A stretch of 19,415 nucleotides of DNA from an uncultured Prevotellaceae bacterium (GCA_945827465.1 CALZOH010000028.1:1-19415); one strand, 5' to 3'. Numbered from the stretch's first letter, positions 6,599 to 14,969 are shown. Program-made: numbers and translations. Notes: generated by a model from the letters alone, not told the origin.

Positions 6599-8824
6599 AT
6601 GAAAAGACTTTCCCTTCATTTTTTGCTGTGCTTGTACCTCTGTTGCACGGTTTGTGTGAGTGTTCGTGCCAAGGAGTGCGTCGATTATGTGAACAATCGG
6701 ATAGGAAATATCAGCCTTTTGTTGGTTCCAACTTTCCCCACTTCGCACCTGCCCAACGGTATGCTACGTATGAATCCGGGTCATCAGGAGTTTATCAACG
6801 ACAGAACGGAGGGCTTGCCTCTCAATGTGCCTTCTCACCGCCAGGGACACGTACTCTTGCTCCAGCCATATTGTGGTCCTGTCTCGGGCCTGGCTTCCCT
6901 GCGCTCTTTTACCTATGATCAGGAAGTAACACGCCCTGAATCCTATTCCGTAGTGTTCGATGAGTACGGTATTGCCTGTCAGTTTGTGCCCTCACGTAGT
7001 TCTGCCCTCTGTCGTTTCACTTTTGAGCAAGCCGGCCATCGCTTCATTGCTCTGCGCACAGCCGGTCGTGGCGAGTTGACTACCGATGGACGCGTGATGA
7101 AGGGCTATGAAGACTACCATGGCATTCGCCATTACTTTTACTTAGAGTTTTCTGAAGTTCCGGAACGTATTACTTCCGACGAAATAGACGGGCACAATCG
7201 CCTTGTGGCCTCTTTTGGTGATGGTCAGGGACAGGTAATCGTGCGTTATGGCATCTCCTACATCGACGAGGTTCAGGCGCGTCGCAATCTGGAGCGCGAA
7301 GTCAGTGGGTTCGACCTTCGGCTGCTCCTCAAACAGGCGCGCAATGCGTGGAATGAGGTATTGGGCAAGATTCAGGTGAAAGGAGCCACTGAAGACCAAC
7401 TCACCGTGTTCTACACAGCCCTTTATCGCGCTCATGAACGCATGATCTGTATTTCCGAAGATGGTCGTTACTTCAATGGCTTCGATGGCCGCGTCCATTC
7501 AGACGAAGGTACGCCCTTTTGGACCGATGACTGGATATGGGATACTTATCTTGCACTTCATCCTTTGCATTGCCTGCTCCATCCGAAAGCCGAGTCAGAA
7601 AAGATTGTTTCTTATCTGCGCATGTTTGAAGCCTCCGGTTGGGTGCCCACCTTCCCCTGCGTCTTTGGTGATGCCCATTGCATGAATGGCAACCATGCCG
7701 CCGTCATGATGAGCGATGCCCTTGCCAAAGGCATTCCCTTCGACGTAGCCCGTGCGGCCCAAGCCATGAAGAAAACGGTTCTCACCGAGTCCATGATACC
7801 CTGGTATCGTGGTGACAAGACTGTGCTCGACGATTTTTATCGTGAACATGGCTGGTTTCCGGCTCTGTGTGCCGACGAGAAAGAGACTTGTCGCGAGGTA
7901 ACGGGCGAAAAACGCCAGGCTGTAGCCGTCACTTTGGCCGCGTGTTATGATGACTGGGCCATTGCTCGCCTCTTCCGTGCTGCCGGACAACACTCCGATG
8001 AGGAGTATTTCAATCGTCGCTCCTTCAACTATCGCCATTTGTTTCATCCGCAGACCCTCTTCTTCCATCCCAAAGATGCTGACGGTAACTTCATAGAGCC
8101 TTTTGACTATGTTTTTTCGGGTGGATTGGGCGCGCGAGACTATTATGACGAAAATAATGCCTGGACCTACAACTGGCAAGTGCAGCACAACGTGGCCGAT
8201 CTCATTCAACTCTTCGGTGGAGCCGAACCTTTCGTCCGTAAGCTCGATCAACTCTTCGACGAAGGCCTTCACCGCTCCAAGTGGCAGTATTATGCCGTTC
8301 TGCCTGATGCCACCGGCAACGTGGGACAGTTTGTTATGGGCAACGAACCCAGTTTTCATATCCCTTATCTATATTGCTATGCCGGCCAGCCCTGGAAAAC
8401 CCAGAAGCGCATCCGTATGCTCCTGGAGAGTTGGTTCCGCAACGACCTGATGGGTATCTGCGGCGATGAAGACGGCGGTGGCATGTCGGCTTTCTGCGTC
8501 TTCTCTTCCCTCGGCATCTATCCTGTAGTGCCCGGATTGCCTTACTACGTTATCGGCAGTCCTCTCTTCGAGCGATCGCAACTCTGCCTGGAGGGCGGTA
8601 AGACCTTCACCATCGTGGCCCGTAATGTTTCGCATGAAAATAAGTATATCCAAAGTGCGCGACTCAACGGAAAGCCTTACAATAAGGTGTGGATTAGTCA
8701 TCAGGATGTTGTCAGCGGCGGTAAGTTGGAACTTGTGATGGGCCCGCGTCCCAATAAAAGTTGGGCTGCATCGTCTGACGCTCTGCCGCCTTCGTTTGAT
8801 TTACCGGCCGCACTTCAACCTTGA
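6599..8824 (+). CDS. Secreted GH92 alpha-mannosidase family protein
   Basis: A 741-aa Ca-dependent inverting exo-alpha-mannosidase of family GH92. The start is the ATG at 6599; a TTG just before it is an unlikely start. Residues 1 to about 24 form a hydrophobic signal peptide with a VRA cleavage site. The N-terminal beta-domain (about 30-235) is followed by an (alpha/alpha)6 catalytic domain. Conserved motifs are TPFWTDDWIWDTYLALHPLH (305-324), YYDENNAWTYNW (515-526, E518 the expected acid), GNEPSFHIPYLY (581-592) and GDEDGGGMSAFCVFSSLGIYPV (622-643), where D623 and D625 are the expected base residues by comparison with studied GH92 enzymes. The family usually has His after GNEPS, and here it is Phe-His. 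Linkage specificity cannot be read from the sequence. The stop overlaps the next start. Confidence 0.9.
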   Translation: MKRLSLHFLLCLYLCCTVCVSVRAKECVDYVNNRIGNISLLLVPTFPTSHLPNGMLRMNPGHQEFINDRTEGLPLNVPSHRQGHVLLLQPYCGPVSGLASLRSFTYDQEVTRPESYSVVFDEYGIACQFVPSRSSALCRFTFEQAGHRFIALRTAGRGELTTDGRVMKGYEDYHGIRHYFYLEFSEVPERITSDEIDGHNRLVASFGDGQGQVIVRYGISYIDEVQARRNLEREVSGFDLRLLLKQARNAWNEVLGKIQVKGATEDQLTVFYTALYRAHERMICISEDGRYFNGFDGRVHSDEGTPFWTDDWIWDTYLALHPLHCLLHPKAESEKIVSYLRMFEASGWVPTFPCVFGDAHCMNGNHAAVMMSDALAKGIPFDVARAAQAMKKTVLTESMIPWYRGDKTVLDDFYREHGWFPALCADEKETCREVTGEKRQAVAVTLAACYDDWAIARLFRAAGQHSDEEYFNRRSFNYRHLFHPQTLFFHPKDADGNFIEPFDYVFSGGLGARDYYDENNAWTYNWQVQHNVADLIQLFGGAEPFVRKLDQLFDEGLHRSKWQYYAVLPDATGNVGQFVMGNEPSFHIPYLYCYAGQPWKTQKRIRMLLESWFRNDLMGICGDEDGGGMSAFCVFSSLGIYPVVPGLPYYVIGSPLFERSQLCLEGGKTFTIVARNVSHENKYIQSARLNGKPYNKVWISHQDVVSGGKLELVMGPRPNKSWAASSDALPPSFDLPAALQP

Positions 8825-9360
8825 TGTTCTTCATGTCCTCTCCGAGTTCCTGCAATCGTCTTTTGTTGTCAACATATGCCTCCCCTTGCGGTGTCTTGCA
8901 GCTCGGGGCTGTGGCTGAGCACTTGTGTCTGTGCGATTGGCAACAACGACGTCATGCCGAAGCCTTCGTGCATCGGTTAAGTCATCGTCTTCGGGCAGAA
9001 ATGGAGTGGGGCGAGGCCGACATCCATCGCCAGGCCGCGAGGTGGCTCGACCTCTATTTTGCCGGACATATCCCCTCCGTGAGCGTTCCCTTGCGTCTTG
9101 TCGGCACCCCTTTTCAACTTCAAGTGTGGCACTTGCTGGAACATTTGCCGTATGGCCACACCGTCAATTATGGTCTGTTGGCCGAACGTTTGTCGCGTCC
9201 CACTGCAGTGCGGGCTCTAGCCCATGCCGTGGGAGCCAATCCCTTATCTCTATTTGTGCCTTGTCACCGGGTGATAGGCAGTGATGGAAGTCTCGTGGGT
9301 TATGCCGGCGGTTTGGAAGCCAAATCTTTTCTGTTGCATCTCGAAGGCGCCATCTGTTAA
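8824..9360 (+). CDS. ogt: Methylated-DNA--protein-cysteine methyltransferase
   Basis: A 178-aa suicide repair protein that moves alkyl groups from O6-alkylguanine to its own Cys. The active-site motif PCHRV is at 146-150 (C147), followed by IGSDGSLVGYAGGLEAK. The DNA-binding part includes FQLQVWHLLEHLPYGHTVNYGLLA (97-120), R130 as the likely arginine finger and VGANP (136-140). The N-terminal part is a short Ada/Ogt-like domain without the Ada zinc cluster. The A of its ATG is the last base of the GH92 TGA (TGATG), so translation is probably coupled. A TTG at 8821 or an ATG at 8833 are possible alternative starts. Sharing a message with a glycosidase is unexpected. A bidirectional terminator follows at 9433. 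Confidence 0.9.
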   Translation: MFFMSSPSSCNRLLLSTYASPCGVLQLGAVAEHLCLCDWQQRRHAEAFVHRLSHRLRAEMEWGEADIHRQAARWLDLYFAGHIPSVSVPLRLVGTPFQLQVWHLLEHLPYGHTVNYGLLAERLSRPTAVRALAHAVGANPLSLFVPCHRVIGSDGSLVGYAGGLEAKSFLLHLEGAIC

Positions 9361-9432
9361 TCTCCTTTGTTTCGAGGGGAAAACGCTGACCCGTCATTTT
9401 CGGGTGGGCAATGAATGGTGAGAATTGGTACA

Positions 9433-9468
9433 AAAAATCCCCGCATCGCGATTGATGCAGGGATTTTT
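9433..9468. terminator. Bidirectional intrinsic terminator
   Basis: AAAAATCCC/GGGATTTTT plus GCATC/GATGC with one C-A mismatch and a 6-nt loop form a stem. It gives a T-run on either strand. It lies between the alkyltransferase gene (plus) and tRNA-His (minus), right after the tRNA 3' end. Confidence 0.85.
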
Positions 9469-9470
9469 CT

Positions 9471-9548
9471 TGGGGTGGCAGATGGGACTCGAACCCACGA
9501 CATTCAGAACCACAATCTGACGCTCTAACCAACTGAACTACAGCCACC
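9471..9548 (-). tRNA. tRNA-His (anticodon GTG)
   Basis: The cloverleaf folds with anticodon stem TCAGA/TCTGA and loop TTGTGGT, giving GTG at 9513-9511. The T-arm reads GTGGGTTCGAGTCCCAT. An extra 5' G (position -1) opposes C73, which is diagnostic for tRNA-His. CCA is encoded at 9473-9471. One T-T mismatch (pair 6-67) is present in the acceptor stem. Confidence 0.95.
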
Positions 9549-9588
9549 GTCATGTATTGATGAGAAAGGTTGTTCATCAAAAACGCTG

Positions 9589-9619
9589 CAAAAGTACTAC
9601 TTTTTGGTTTTCCTTCCAA
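9589..9619 (-). promoter_or_regulatory. Promoter of tRNA-His
   Basis: On the minus strand TTG (9619-9617), a 20-bp spacer and TACTTTTG (9596-9589) form an exact Bacteroidetes promoter about 40 bp upstream of the tRNA 5' end. The TGCAGCG after the -7 box is also typical. Confidence 0.75.
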
Positions 9620-9662
9620 GCGTTTTCGGAAATATTTTCTTTTTCGCCTTAAAAAATAGCCT

Positions 9663-10424
9663 TTACTCGGCCACGGGCGCTTTTGGCCGCTGATATTTGA
9701 GGGGTAAATCGCGCTCAATAGCTTCTTCCGAAAGGCGGATGAGGCGTTGCAACTCTTCGGGTCGGTTGTTCTGCGGATAAATTGGTTCGTGAATAATCAT
9801 GTGGAGGGGATGACGCTCCACAAAGTTGATGCCACGCGTGCGGGGCAATACGTCAAACGGACCGTTGAGCGTGACCGGAACGATGGGCAGTTGCAGATCG
9901 GCGGCCAGCAGGTACGCTCCCTTCTTGAATTTGCCCAGGCGGCCCGTGTAGGTGCGCGACCCTTCGGGAAACACCACCAGCGATGTGCCGCCTTGGAGGG
10001 TTTCGCGAGCCTGTGAGATGGTCTCGCGCATTCCGGAGGAGTTGGAACGGTCTACAAAAATATGGCGAGCCTTGGCGCAGGCAATGCCCACGAAAGGCAT
10101 GCGTCTGAGCGTGCTCTTCATCATCCATTTGAAGTTGCGGCAGATGAAGCCGTAGATAACGAAGATGTCGATAGCACTTTGGTGGTTAATTACGAAGATG
10201 TAAGAGGTGTTTCTGTCGAGCAATTCGCGGCCGCTGACTTTGACGGGGAGCAATAGCACGCGCAGAATGAAGATGGACCAGTATTTTCCGGGGTAGTATC
10301 CCCAAAAATGGGCACTGCCGACGAAACAGCCGACGCAGGTTACTACGGAAGTAAGGATGGTAGCCAGCAGGATAAGAGGAGTGGCCACGCAGAGTTGATA
10401 GATTCGGTAGAGTGAACGTTTCAT
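9663..10424 (-). CDS. 1-acylglycerol-3-phosphate O-acyltransferase, PlsC family
   Basis: A 253-aa inner-membrane acyltransferase. It most likely turns lysophosphatidic acid into phosphatidic acid for phospholipid synthesis. The N-terminus has a membrane segment at about 10-37, and a further hydrophobic stretch lies at 49-62. The HX4D catalytic motif NHQSAID is at 80-86 (H81, D86). FPEGSRTYTG (152-161) is the phosphate-binding block, and VPVTLNGPFDVLP follows. The start at 10424 was chosen because a longer reading frame to 10493 would overlap the upstream gene and add a tail without family resemblance. Last gene of the minus-strand run, 26 bp after the metallophosphoesterase stop. Other lipid acyl-acceptors, such as ornithine or glycine lipids, cannot be excluded. 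Confidence 0.88.
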   Translation of the reverse strand: MKRSLYRIYQLCVATPLILLATILTSVVTCVGCFVGSAHFWGYYPGKYWSIFILRVLLLPVKVSGRELLDRNTSYIFVINHQSAIDIFVIYGFICRNFKWMMKSTLRRMPFVGIACAKARHIFVDRSNSSGMRETISQARETLQGGTSLVVFPEGSRTYTGRLGKFKKGAYLLAADLQLPIVPVTLNGPFDVLPRTRGINFVERHPLHMIIHEPIYPQNNRPEELQRLIRLSEEAIERDLPLKYQRPKAPVAE

Positions 10425-10450
10425 AAGCAGAAAAAATGGTTTGAGAGGGT

Positions 10451-11626
10451 TCAGGAACGTTTTTGTAGGGTGAGAACATCTATTTCCGGCCATACACCGT
10501 AACGGAATGTGAAGAGTGCTTCGCCCAGTCCGGTTGACACGAAGAGCATGCGAGGTCCTTCACGATAGGTGCCGGCCCATTCTGAGCTGACCAACGAGAT
10601 GGGGTGGAAGCCGCCGATGAGCAGTTGTCCGCCGTGCGTGTGTCCGGAGAGGGTAATCTGTATGTCGGTATCGGGTAATACGCTGCGACGCCAATGTGAC
10701 GGGTCGTGCGAAAGGAGTATCTTGAAGAAGGGCAGGCCTTCGTGGGTGGCGGGAATGCCTTTCAAAGCGTGTGGCAGGTCTGCGCGTTGTGGAAAAGGTG
10801 GATTGCCGTCGTTCTCAACCCCTACGATGGCGATGCTATCCTGGCCACGACGGATGTAGAGGTGGTCGTTAAGCAACAAGTTCCATCCCATACTGCGCTG
10901 TAAGTGCTGCAATTTGCTGATGCAGGCTTCGCGATCGGAGGGAGAGGGCCATTTGATGTACATCATATAGTCGTGATTGCCCATAATGCTCACTACGCCG
11001 TCACGGGCACGTAGTTGCTTGAGTTCATCGAGGTAGGGTAGCAACTCGTCAGCGTGATAACTCACCAGGTCGCCGGTAACCACGATGAGGTCAGGCTGTT
11101 GTTGGTTGACGAGCGATACCAGCCGGTGCACAAAGTCGGGTTTCCCACCGTAGGAGGCTAAGTGAAGGTCGCTCAGGTGAACAATCCGATAGCCGTCGAA
11201 GCTCTGCGGCAGGGCGGGGTGGGGCAATTGATGTTGCTTGAGCTCTATGTGGTTTTTGCCGTAGGTGGTGCCCACCGCAATAATATAGACGTTGGCCACG
11301 GCTGAGAGCACGCCCAGGGCGAGGCCCACATTGCGGATGGCTCGGGAACGGAATATTCGGCTCAATCCCACACACAGGGCAAACACTGACTCGCTGACTA
11401 CGTAGCCGGTGAACAGGGTGAAGAACCAATTGGTGATTTCTGCGTTGTGTGGAGTATAGGTTTCAAACACGGTGAGCACAATAGCAGCGAGCAGAATCAT
11501 GATGTTCGGCACGAAGAAGATCCACCGCCAGTGTCCCCCTTTGCGCGGCTTGATATAGATGCGATAAAGGTAGACGGGAGGTATCACCGTGAGCAGGAAG
11601 ATAAGTATGAAGATTCGGAGCATCAT
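10451..11626 (-). CDS. Membrane metallophosphoesterase (YaeI/YkuE-like)
   Basis: A 391-aa calcineurin-like phosphoesterase tethered by about four N-terminal membrane segments (about 3-22, 36-54, 68-90, 99-118). The catalytic domain shows the full set of metal-binding motifs: SDLHLASYGG (152-161), GDLVSYH (185-191), GNHDY (216-220), LLSHDPSHW (304-312) and SGHTHGGQ (327-334). The substrate is unknown. Related proteins include lipid-linked UDP-diacylglucosamine hydrolases and general phosphodiesterases, and its place beside a PlsC gene makes a lipid phosphoester plausible but unproven. Two ATGs lie in a row at 11626 and 11623. The start is 5 bp after the upstream stop, so the genes share a transcript. 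Confidence 0.88.
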   Translation of the reverse strand: MMLRIFILIFLLTVIPPVYLYRIYIKPRKGGHWRWIFFVPNIMILLAAIVLTVFETYTPHNAEITNWFFTLFTGYVVSESVFALCVGLSRIFRSRAIRNVGLALGVLSAVANVYIIAVGTTYGKNHIELKQHQLPHPALPQSFDGYRIVHLSDLHLASYGGKPDFVHRLVSLVNQQQPDLIVVTGDLVSYHADELLPYLDELKQLRARDGVVSIMGNHDYMMYIKWPSPSDREACISKLQHLQRSMGWNLLLNDHLYIRRGQDSIAIVGVENDGNPPFPQRADLPHALKGIPATHEGLPFFKILLSHDPSHWRRSVLPDTDIQITLSGHTHGGQLLIGGFHPISLVSSEWAGTYREGPRMLFVSTGLGEALFTFRYGVWPEIDVLTLQKRS

Positions 11627-11631
11627 AATGG

Positions 11632-12582
11632 TCAGGGCGTAGTGGATGATTCGGTGTGAATACGGCCTGAAAGGAACTTGCGAAGTTCCGATTCAGGCAG
11701 GTGGCGACGTTGAGCGTAGTCGGTCAGTTGGTCTTCGCCGATGAGACCTAACTCAAAGTAGCGGGCTTGAGGGTGTGCCAACATGAGACCGCTCACACTG
11801 CCGTGGGGTATCATGGCACCGCTGGAAGTCAGGCTCAACCGGATGGCGCTGAAGTCAATCAACTCGTCAAGTATGAAGTTCACGCTCTGGTCAGGCAGCG
11901 ATGGATAGCCAACGGCAGGTCGGATGCCGCGATAACGGCATTGAAACATCTCAGTAGGGGTTAACCGTTCGTCGGGAGCGTAACCCCACAGGTGAGTGCG
12001 CACTTCGGCGTGAAGTTTTTCGGCTGCTGCTTCGGCCAGACGGTCACAGAGTGTCTGGGCAAGCAGGTGTCGGTAGTCGTCATGGGCCTCCAGCTGTTCC
12101 ATCAGAGGGTCTACCGCTGTGGCAAACACTCCCACACAGTCTTTTACACCGAGTCTCTTGGGTCTGACGAAGTCAGCCAGACAAAGGTTCGGTGCTCCCT
12201 CGGTGGCAGGGTGTTGCTGCCGCAGCAGTGGGAGGCGCACCGCCTTGTTCGGATGCTCAGCCGGAAAAAATACCAGGTCATCGCCGTCGCTCCATGCTTC
12301 CTGAAGGGCCAGTCGGGCTTGTACGTAGTAAGAACTGCCCATCACGCCCAATAGGGAGAGGGCATCCTCGTAGAGGTGAAGGGCCTCGCGGGCTTGGGCT
12401 TGTTCTTCCGTCGGAAACTGACCTATCCAACTGCGGCGGCAGGCATCGCACGGGTGCAGGGTGGCCACTGAAGCATAGCGTGTTGGCAATTGCCAAGCAT
12501 AGAAGAAGTAAATCCAGTTAATAAAAGGAGTCAGTTCTTCCGGACTATATCGGTAAGTGTGGGCGTAGTGGTCAGTCACCAT
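11632..12582 (-). CDS. Stand-alone MetH reactivation (AdoMet-binding) domain protein
   Basis: A 316-aa protein matching the C-terminal activation domain of cobalamin-dependent methionine synthase, which binds AdoMet and remethylates oxidised cob(II)alamin. Equivalent blocks to E. coli MetH are LCLADFVRPKRLGVKDCVGVF (133-153), DRLAEAAAEKLHAEVR (180-195) with HLWGYAPDE, IRPAVGYPSLPDQS (220-233) and ASVSGW-like GSVSGLMLAHPQARYFELG (261-279). The catalytic, folate and B12-binding modules are absent, so it should work in trans on a MetH made elsewhere. About 60 N-terminal residues, including HPCDACRRSW, are outside the usual domain. The ATG at 12582 is preferred over a TTG at 12588. It overlaps the pyrC end by 11 bp, indicating tight coupling. 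Confidence 0.88.
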   Translation of the reverse strand: MVTDHYAHTYRYSPEELTPFINWIYFFYAWQLPTRYASVATLHPCDACRRSWIGQFPTEEQAQAREALHLYEDALSLLGVMGSSYYVQARLALQEAWSDGDDLVFFPAEHPNKAVRLPLLRQQHPATEGAPNLCLADFVRPKRLGVKDCVGVFATAVDPLMEQLEAHDDYRHLLAQTLCDRLAEAAAEKLHAEVRTHLWGYAPDERLTPTEMFQCRYRGIRPAVGYPSLPDQSVNFILDELIDFSAIRLSLTSSGAMIPHGSVSGLMLAHPQARYFELGLIGEDQLTDYAQRRHLPESELRKFLSGRIHTESSTTP

Positions 12583-13912
12583 GTTCAAAAGAGATGGCTT
12601 GTCCGTGATAACAGGTGTCTACACCTGTGAGATGGCTATAAACGAGATGCCCGTTGCAGAAAGTCGAAATAACCTTCCACTTCAGCGTTTCGCCGAGCAG
12701 CGGACTCCAGCCGCATTTGCTCAAAATGATGTCAGGCAGAATGGTCATGGGTTCGTGCTTCACCAATACGAGGTCGGCCAGATAGCCTTTTCTGATGAAG
12801 CCTCTCTCTTTAACGCCGAAAAGGCGGGCCGGAGCGTGACACATGAGTTCCACCACGCGTGGCAGGGTGAGCACACCATCATCGGTAAGGCTCAACATGG
12901 CCGGCAGGGAGAACTGCACCATAGGCATGCCTGACGCAGCCTCAAAGCAGCCGCCTGTCTTTTCGGCATAGAGGTGGGGGGCATGGTCTGTGGCAACCGT
13001 CAGGATGTTTCCATCGCTGAGACCTTTGCGCAAGGCCTCGCGATCGAGGTGGGTCTTGATGGAGGGGTTGCATTTAATGAGTGAACCGAGGTGTGCATAG
13101 TCGTCTTCGCAGAACAGCAGGTGTGCCAAGCAGGCTTCGGCCGTTATGCGCGCTCCTGCAAGGGCAATCAGTTCGAGTTCGGCGGCTGTCGATACGTGGG
13201 CAATGTGCAGTCGGGTGCCATATTGTTCTGCCAGACTGATGGCTTTGCGGGTAGAGGCTATGCAGCAGGCTTCGTTGCGAATGTAAGAGTGATACCGGGC
13301 GTCGGCTTTTGCTCCGAAGCGTTCGCGAACCTCTTGAGCGCGTTGGTTGATAATGGCCGAGTCTTCACAATGGGTCATTACCGGCAGACTTCCGGCCTTG
13401 CTGAAGATGGGTGAGAGCGATGGAGTGCCTTCAACCAGCATGCCGCCCGTTGATGAGCCCATGAATAGCTTGATGCCGGGGATGGATGAAGGCGGAATGT
13501 TCAGTAGCTCGTCTATATTACGGTTGGTAGCTCCTGGAAAGAAGGCGTAATTGACGTGACTCTTGCTGCCAAGGCGCATTTTCTCTTCCCATGCAGCGAG
13601 GCTGGTCGTTGTGGGCAGGGTGTTGGGCATATCAAAGTACGAAGTGACCCCTCCGGCAGCGGCTGCAGCACTTTCGGTGGTAATATCCGCCTTTTGGGTG
13701 AGGCCGGGCTCGCGAAAATGTACATGTTCATCGATTACACCGGGCAGTAGAAAGAGTCCTTCGGCGTTGATTGTCTTGTCGAAGTCATCGCCGGGTATTT
13801 CGTCAGAAGGAGAAAGAATAATTTCTTGGATGTGATTGCCTGCAACGATGAGGTCAGCTTTTTCGCAACGACCTTCATTCACTATTGTGGCATGATGAAT
13901 CAGTATTTTCAT
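12572..13912 (-). CDS. pyrC: Dihydroorotase
   Basis: A 446-aa zinc amidohydrolase of the class I dihydroorotase group, closing carbamoyl-aspartate to dihydroorotate in pyrimidine synthesis in the cytosol. The metal motif DEHVHFREPG is at 61-70 (H63, H65), MPNTLPTT at 95-102, KLFMGSSTGG at 148-157, THCED at 180-184 (H181), HIAHVS at 236-241 (H239) and ATDHAPH at 307-313 (D309). The length is usual. Bacterial dihydroorotases of this class are variably called pyrC or pyrC-like; the complete ligand set argues for an active enzyme. Its ATG overlaps the mannosyltransferase stop by 4 bp (ATGA), and its 3' end overlaps the MetH-domain gene. Confidence 0.93.
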   Translation of the reverse strand: MKILIHHATIVNEGRCEKADLIVAGNHIQEIILSPSDEIPGDDFDKTINAEGLFLLPGVIDEHVHFREPGLTQKADITTESAAAAAGGVTSYFDMPNTLPTTTSLAAWEEKMRLGSKSHVNYAFFPGATNRNIDELLNIPPSSIPGIKLFMGSSTGGMLVEGTPSLSPIFSKAGSLPVMTHCEDSAIINQRAQEVRERFGAKADARYHSYIRNEACCIASTRKAISLAEQYGTRLHIAHVSTAAELELIALAGARITAEACLAHLLFCEDDYAHLGSLIKCNPSIKTHLDREALRKGLSDGNILTVATDHAPHLYAEKTGGCFEAASGMPMVQFSLPAMLSLTDDGVLTLPRVVELMCHAPARLFGVKERGFIRKGYLADLVLVKHEPMTILPDIILSKCGWSPLLGETLKWKVISTFCNGHLVYSHLTGVDTCYHGQAISFEHGD

Positions 13913-14664
13913 TTCCGAAGATGTTTAAATCTGCCGCGAAGGGCATCCCATTTCAGTTGGATCACTCCCCACATGGCTTCACTGAAGATGCTGCCGCTCA
14001 TTTTGCTTTCTCCCAAACGGCGGTTGACGAAGATGACGGGTACTTCTTCTATTTTAAAGCCAAGTTGATAGGTGGTGAACTTCATTTCAATCTGGAACGC
14101 GTATCCTTTGAACCTAATTTGGTCAAGCGGAATGGTTGCCAACACGCGACGACGGTAACATTTGAAGCCTGCAGTGGTATCGTGGATGGGAATACCCGTT
14201 ACCAGTCGCACGTACTTGGATGCAAAGTAACTCATCAGCACTCGGCTCATCGGCCAATTGACTACATTTACGCCAGAGATGTATCGTGAACCGATGGCAA
14301 GGTCGTTTCCGCGGTCACGACAGGCTTCGAGCAGTCGCGGAACGTCAGCCGGGTCGTGACTGAAGTCTGCGTCCATCTCGAAAATGTATTCGTACTTCGG
14401 ATGATCCAGTGCCCACTTAAATCCAGTGATATAAGCAGTCCCAAGACCCAGTTTCCCGCTGCGTTCCACCAAAAATAAATGGCCGGCGAAGGGTTCGCGC
14501 TCCATTAAATCCTTTACGATAGCCGCGGTACCGTCTGGACTACCGTCATCTATCACCAAAATATCGAAGGGCTCATTCAGCTTGAAGATGGCGTGAATAA
14601 TCAAACTGATATTTTCTTTCTCATTGTAAGTGGGAATAATGATAATGTTTTCGGACGCGGTCAT
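13909..14664 (-). CDS. Polyprenol-phosphate mannosyltransferase (DPM1-like GT2)
   Basis: A 251-aa GT2 glycosyltransferase transferring mannose from GDP-mannose to polyprenyl phosphate at the cytoplasmic membrane face. Motifs are PTYNEKENI (11-19), DDGSPDGT (39-46), the metal-binding MDADFSHDP (97-105), GSRYISGV (125-132) and the DPM-specific VNRRLGESKMS (213-223). There is no C-terminal membrane segment, so it is the soluble DPM1 type. The product could feed protein O-glycosylation or surface glycans; the acceptor system is not in this window. First gene of the five-gene minus-strand run. A TAACTTTG box at 14742-14735 inside a repeat element lies about 71 bp upstream. Dolichyl-phosphate glucosyltransferase is the main alternative. 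Confidence 0.9.
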   Translation of the reverse strand: MTASENIIIIPTYNEKENISLIIHAIFKLNEPFDILVIDDGSPDGTAAIVKDLMEREPFAGHLFLVERSGKLGLGTAYITGFKWALDHPKYEYIFEMDADFSHDPADVPRLLEACRDRGNDLAIGSRYISGVNVVNWPMSRVLMSYFASKYVRLVTGIPIHDTTAGFKCYRRRVLATIPLDQIRFKGYAFQIEMKFTTYQLGFKIEEVPVIFVNRRLGESKMSGSIFSEAMWGVIQLKWDALRGRFKHLRK

Positions 14665-14734
14665 GTTGATTCTCTTTTAGGGGTATGCCGGGCATTGCTC
14701 GCTTCTGCCGATGGCCTTTCAATTATCTCTTGTG

Positions 14735-14742
14735 CAAAGTTA
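14735..14742 (-). promoter_or_regulatory. -7 box for the mannosyltransferase operon
   Basis: TAACTTTG on the minus strand fits TAnnTTTG and sits at the edge of structured-element copy 3, the same place as in copy 1. No clear TTG/TTTG is found 19-21 bp upstream, so strength is uncertain. Confidence 0.4.
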
Positions 14743-14815
14743 GTGCAAATCGAGTGAAAAGGAGATGAAAAACCTTTGTTTTTCAAATCTCCTTTTCCGA
14801 GATGCAGCCTAACTT
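14737..14815. repeat. Structured dispersed element, copy 3
   Basis: 79 bp, the same length as copy 1. The outer stem is AAGTTAG (14737-14743)/CTAACTT (14809-14815). The inner stem is AAAAGGAGAT/ATCTCCTTTT (14757-14766/14787-14796) extended by G-C and AAAAAC/GTTTTT around a CTTT loop. Both stems differ from copy 1 on both arms, keeping the pairing. Confidence 0.8.
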
Positions 14816-14819
14816 ATGA

Positions 14820-14842
14820 AAAGTTAGTGCATGCCGAGTGAT
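14820..14842. repeat. Partial structured element (left end only)
   Basis: AAAGTTAGTGCATGCCGAGTG repeats the left end of copy 3 directly after it, mirroring the full-plus-truncated arrangement at 6320-6471. Confidence 0.6.
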
Positions 14843-14914
14843 GAATACTCCTATACCTATTATATATATACTCTGACGGGAGAGTTTCAGTTTCGTTGCG
14901 AGGTAGCATGGTCA

Positions 14915-14945
14915 TTGTCGCTCTGCAGATAATTTTGTATTTTTG
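14915..14945 (+). promoter_or_regulatory. Promoter of MBL-fold hydrolase gene
   Basis: TTG (14915-14917), a 20-bp spacer and TATTTTTG (14938-14945) match the Bacteroidetes consensus exactly. The ATG follows 24 bp later. Confidence 0.65.
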
Positions 14946-14969
14946 CCCGAAAATAACTGAACGGAGAGC

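Larger units (their letters stand above)
14665..14969. other. Divergent intergenic region with structured element
   Basis: No gene is seen in these 305 bp. They hold a full structured element (14737-14815), a partial copy (14820-14842), an AT-rich tract around 14860-14870 and the promoter of the MBL gene (14915-14945). Confidence 0.6.

Noticed and set aside
6417..6599. 60-codon plus-strand open frame upstream of GH92
   Set aside because: It begins with a non-ATG codon inside the repeat element and ends at the GH92 start. Composition and content suggest chance.
9164..9718. 184-codon minus-strand frame spanning tRNA-His
   Set aside because: It runs through the tRNA, its terminator and its promoter, so it cannot be a real gene.
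10425..10493. N-terminal extension of the PlsC protein
   Set aside because: It would overlap the upstream metallophosphoesterase gene, and the extra residues do not look like the family. The ATG at 10424 begins a normal membrane segment.
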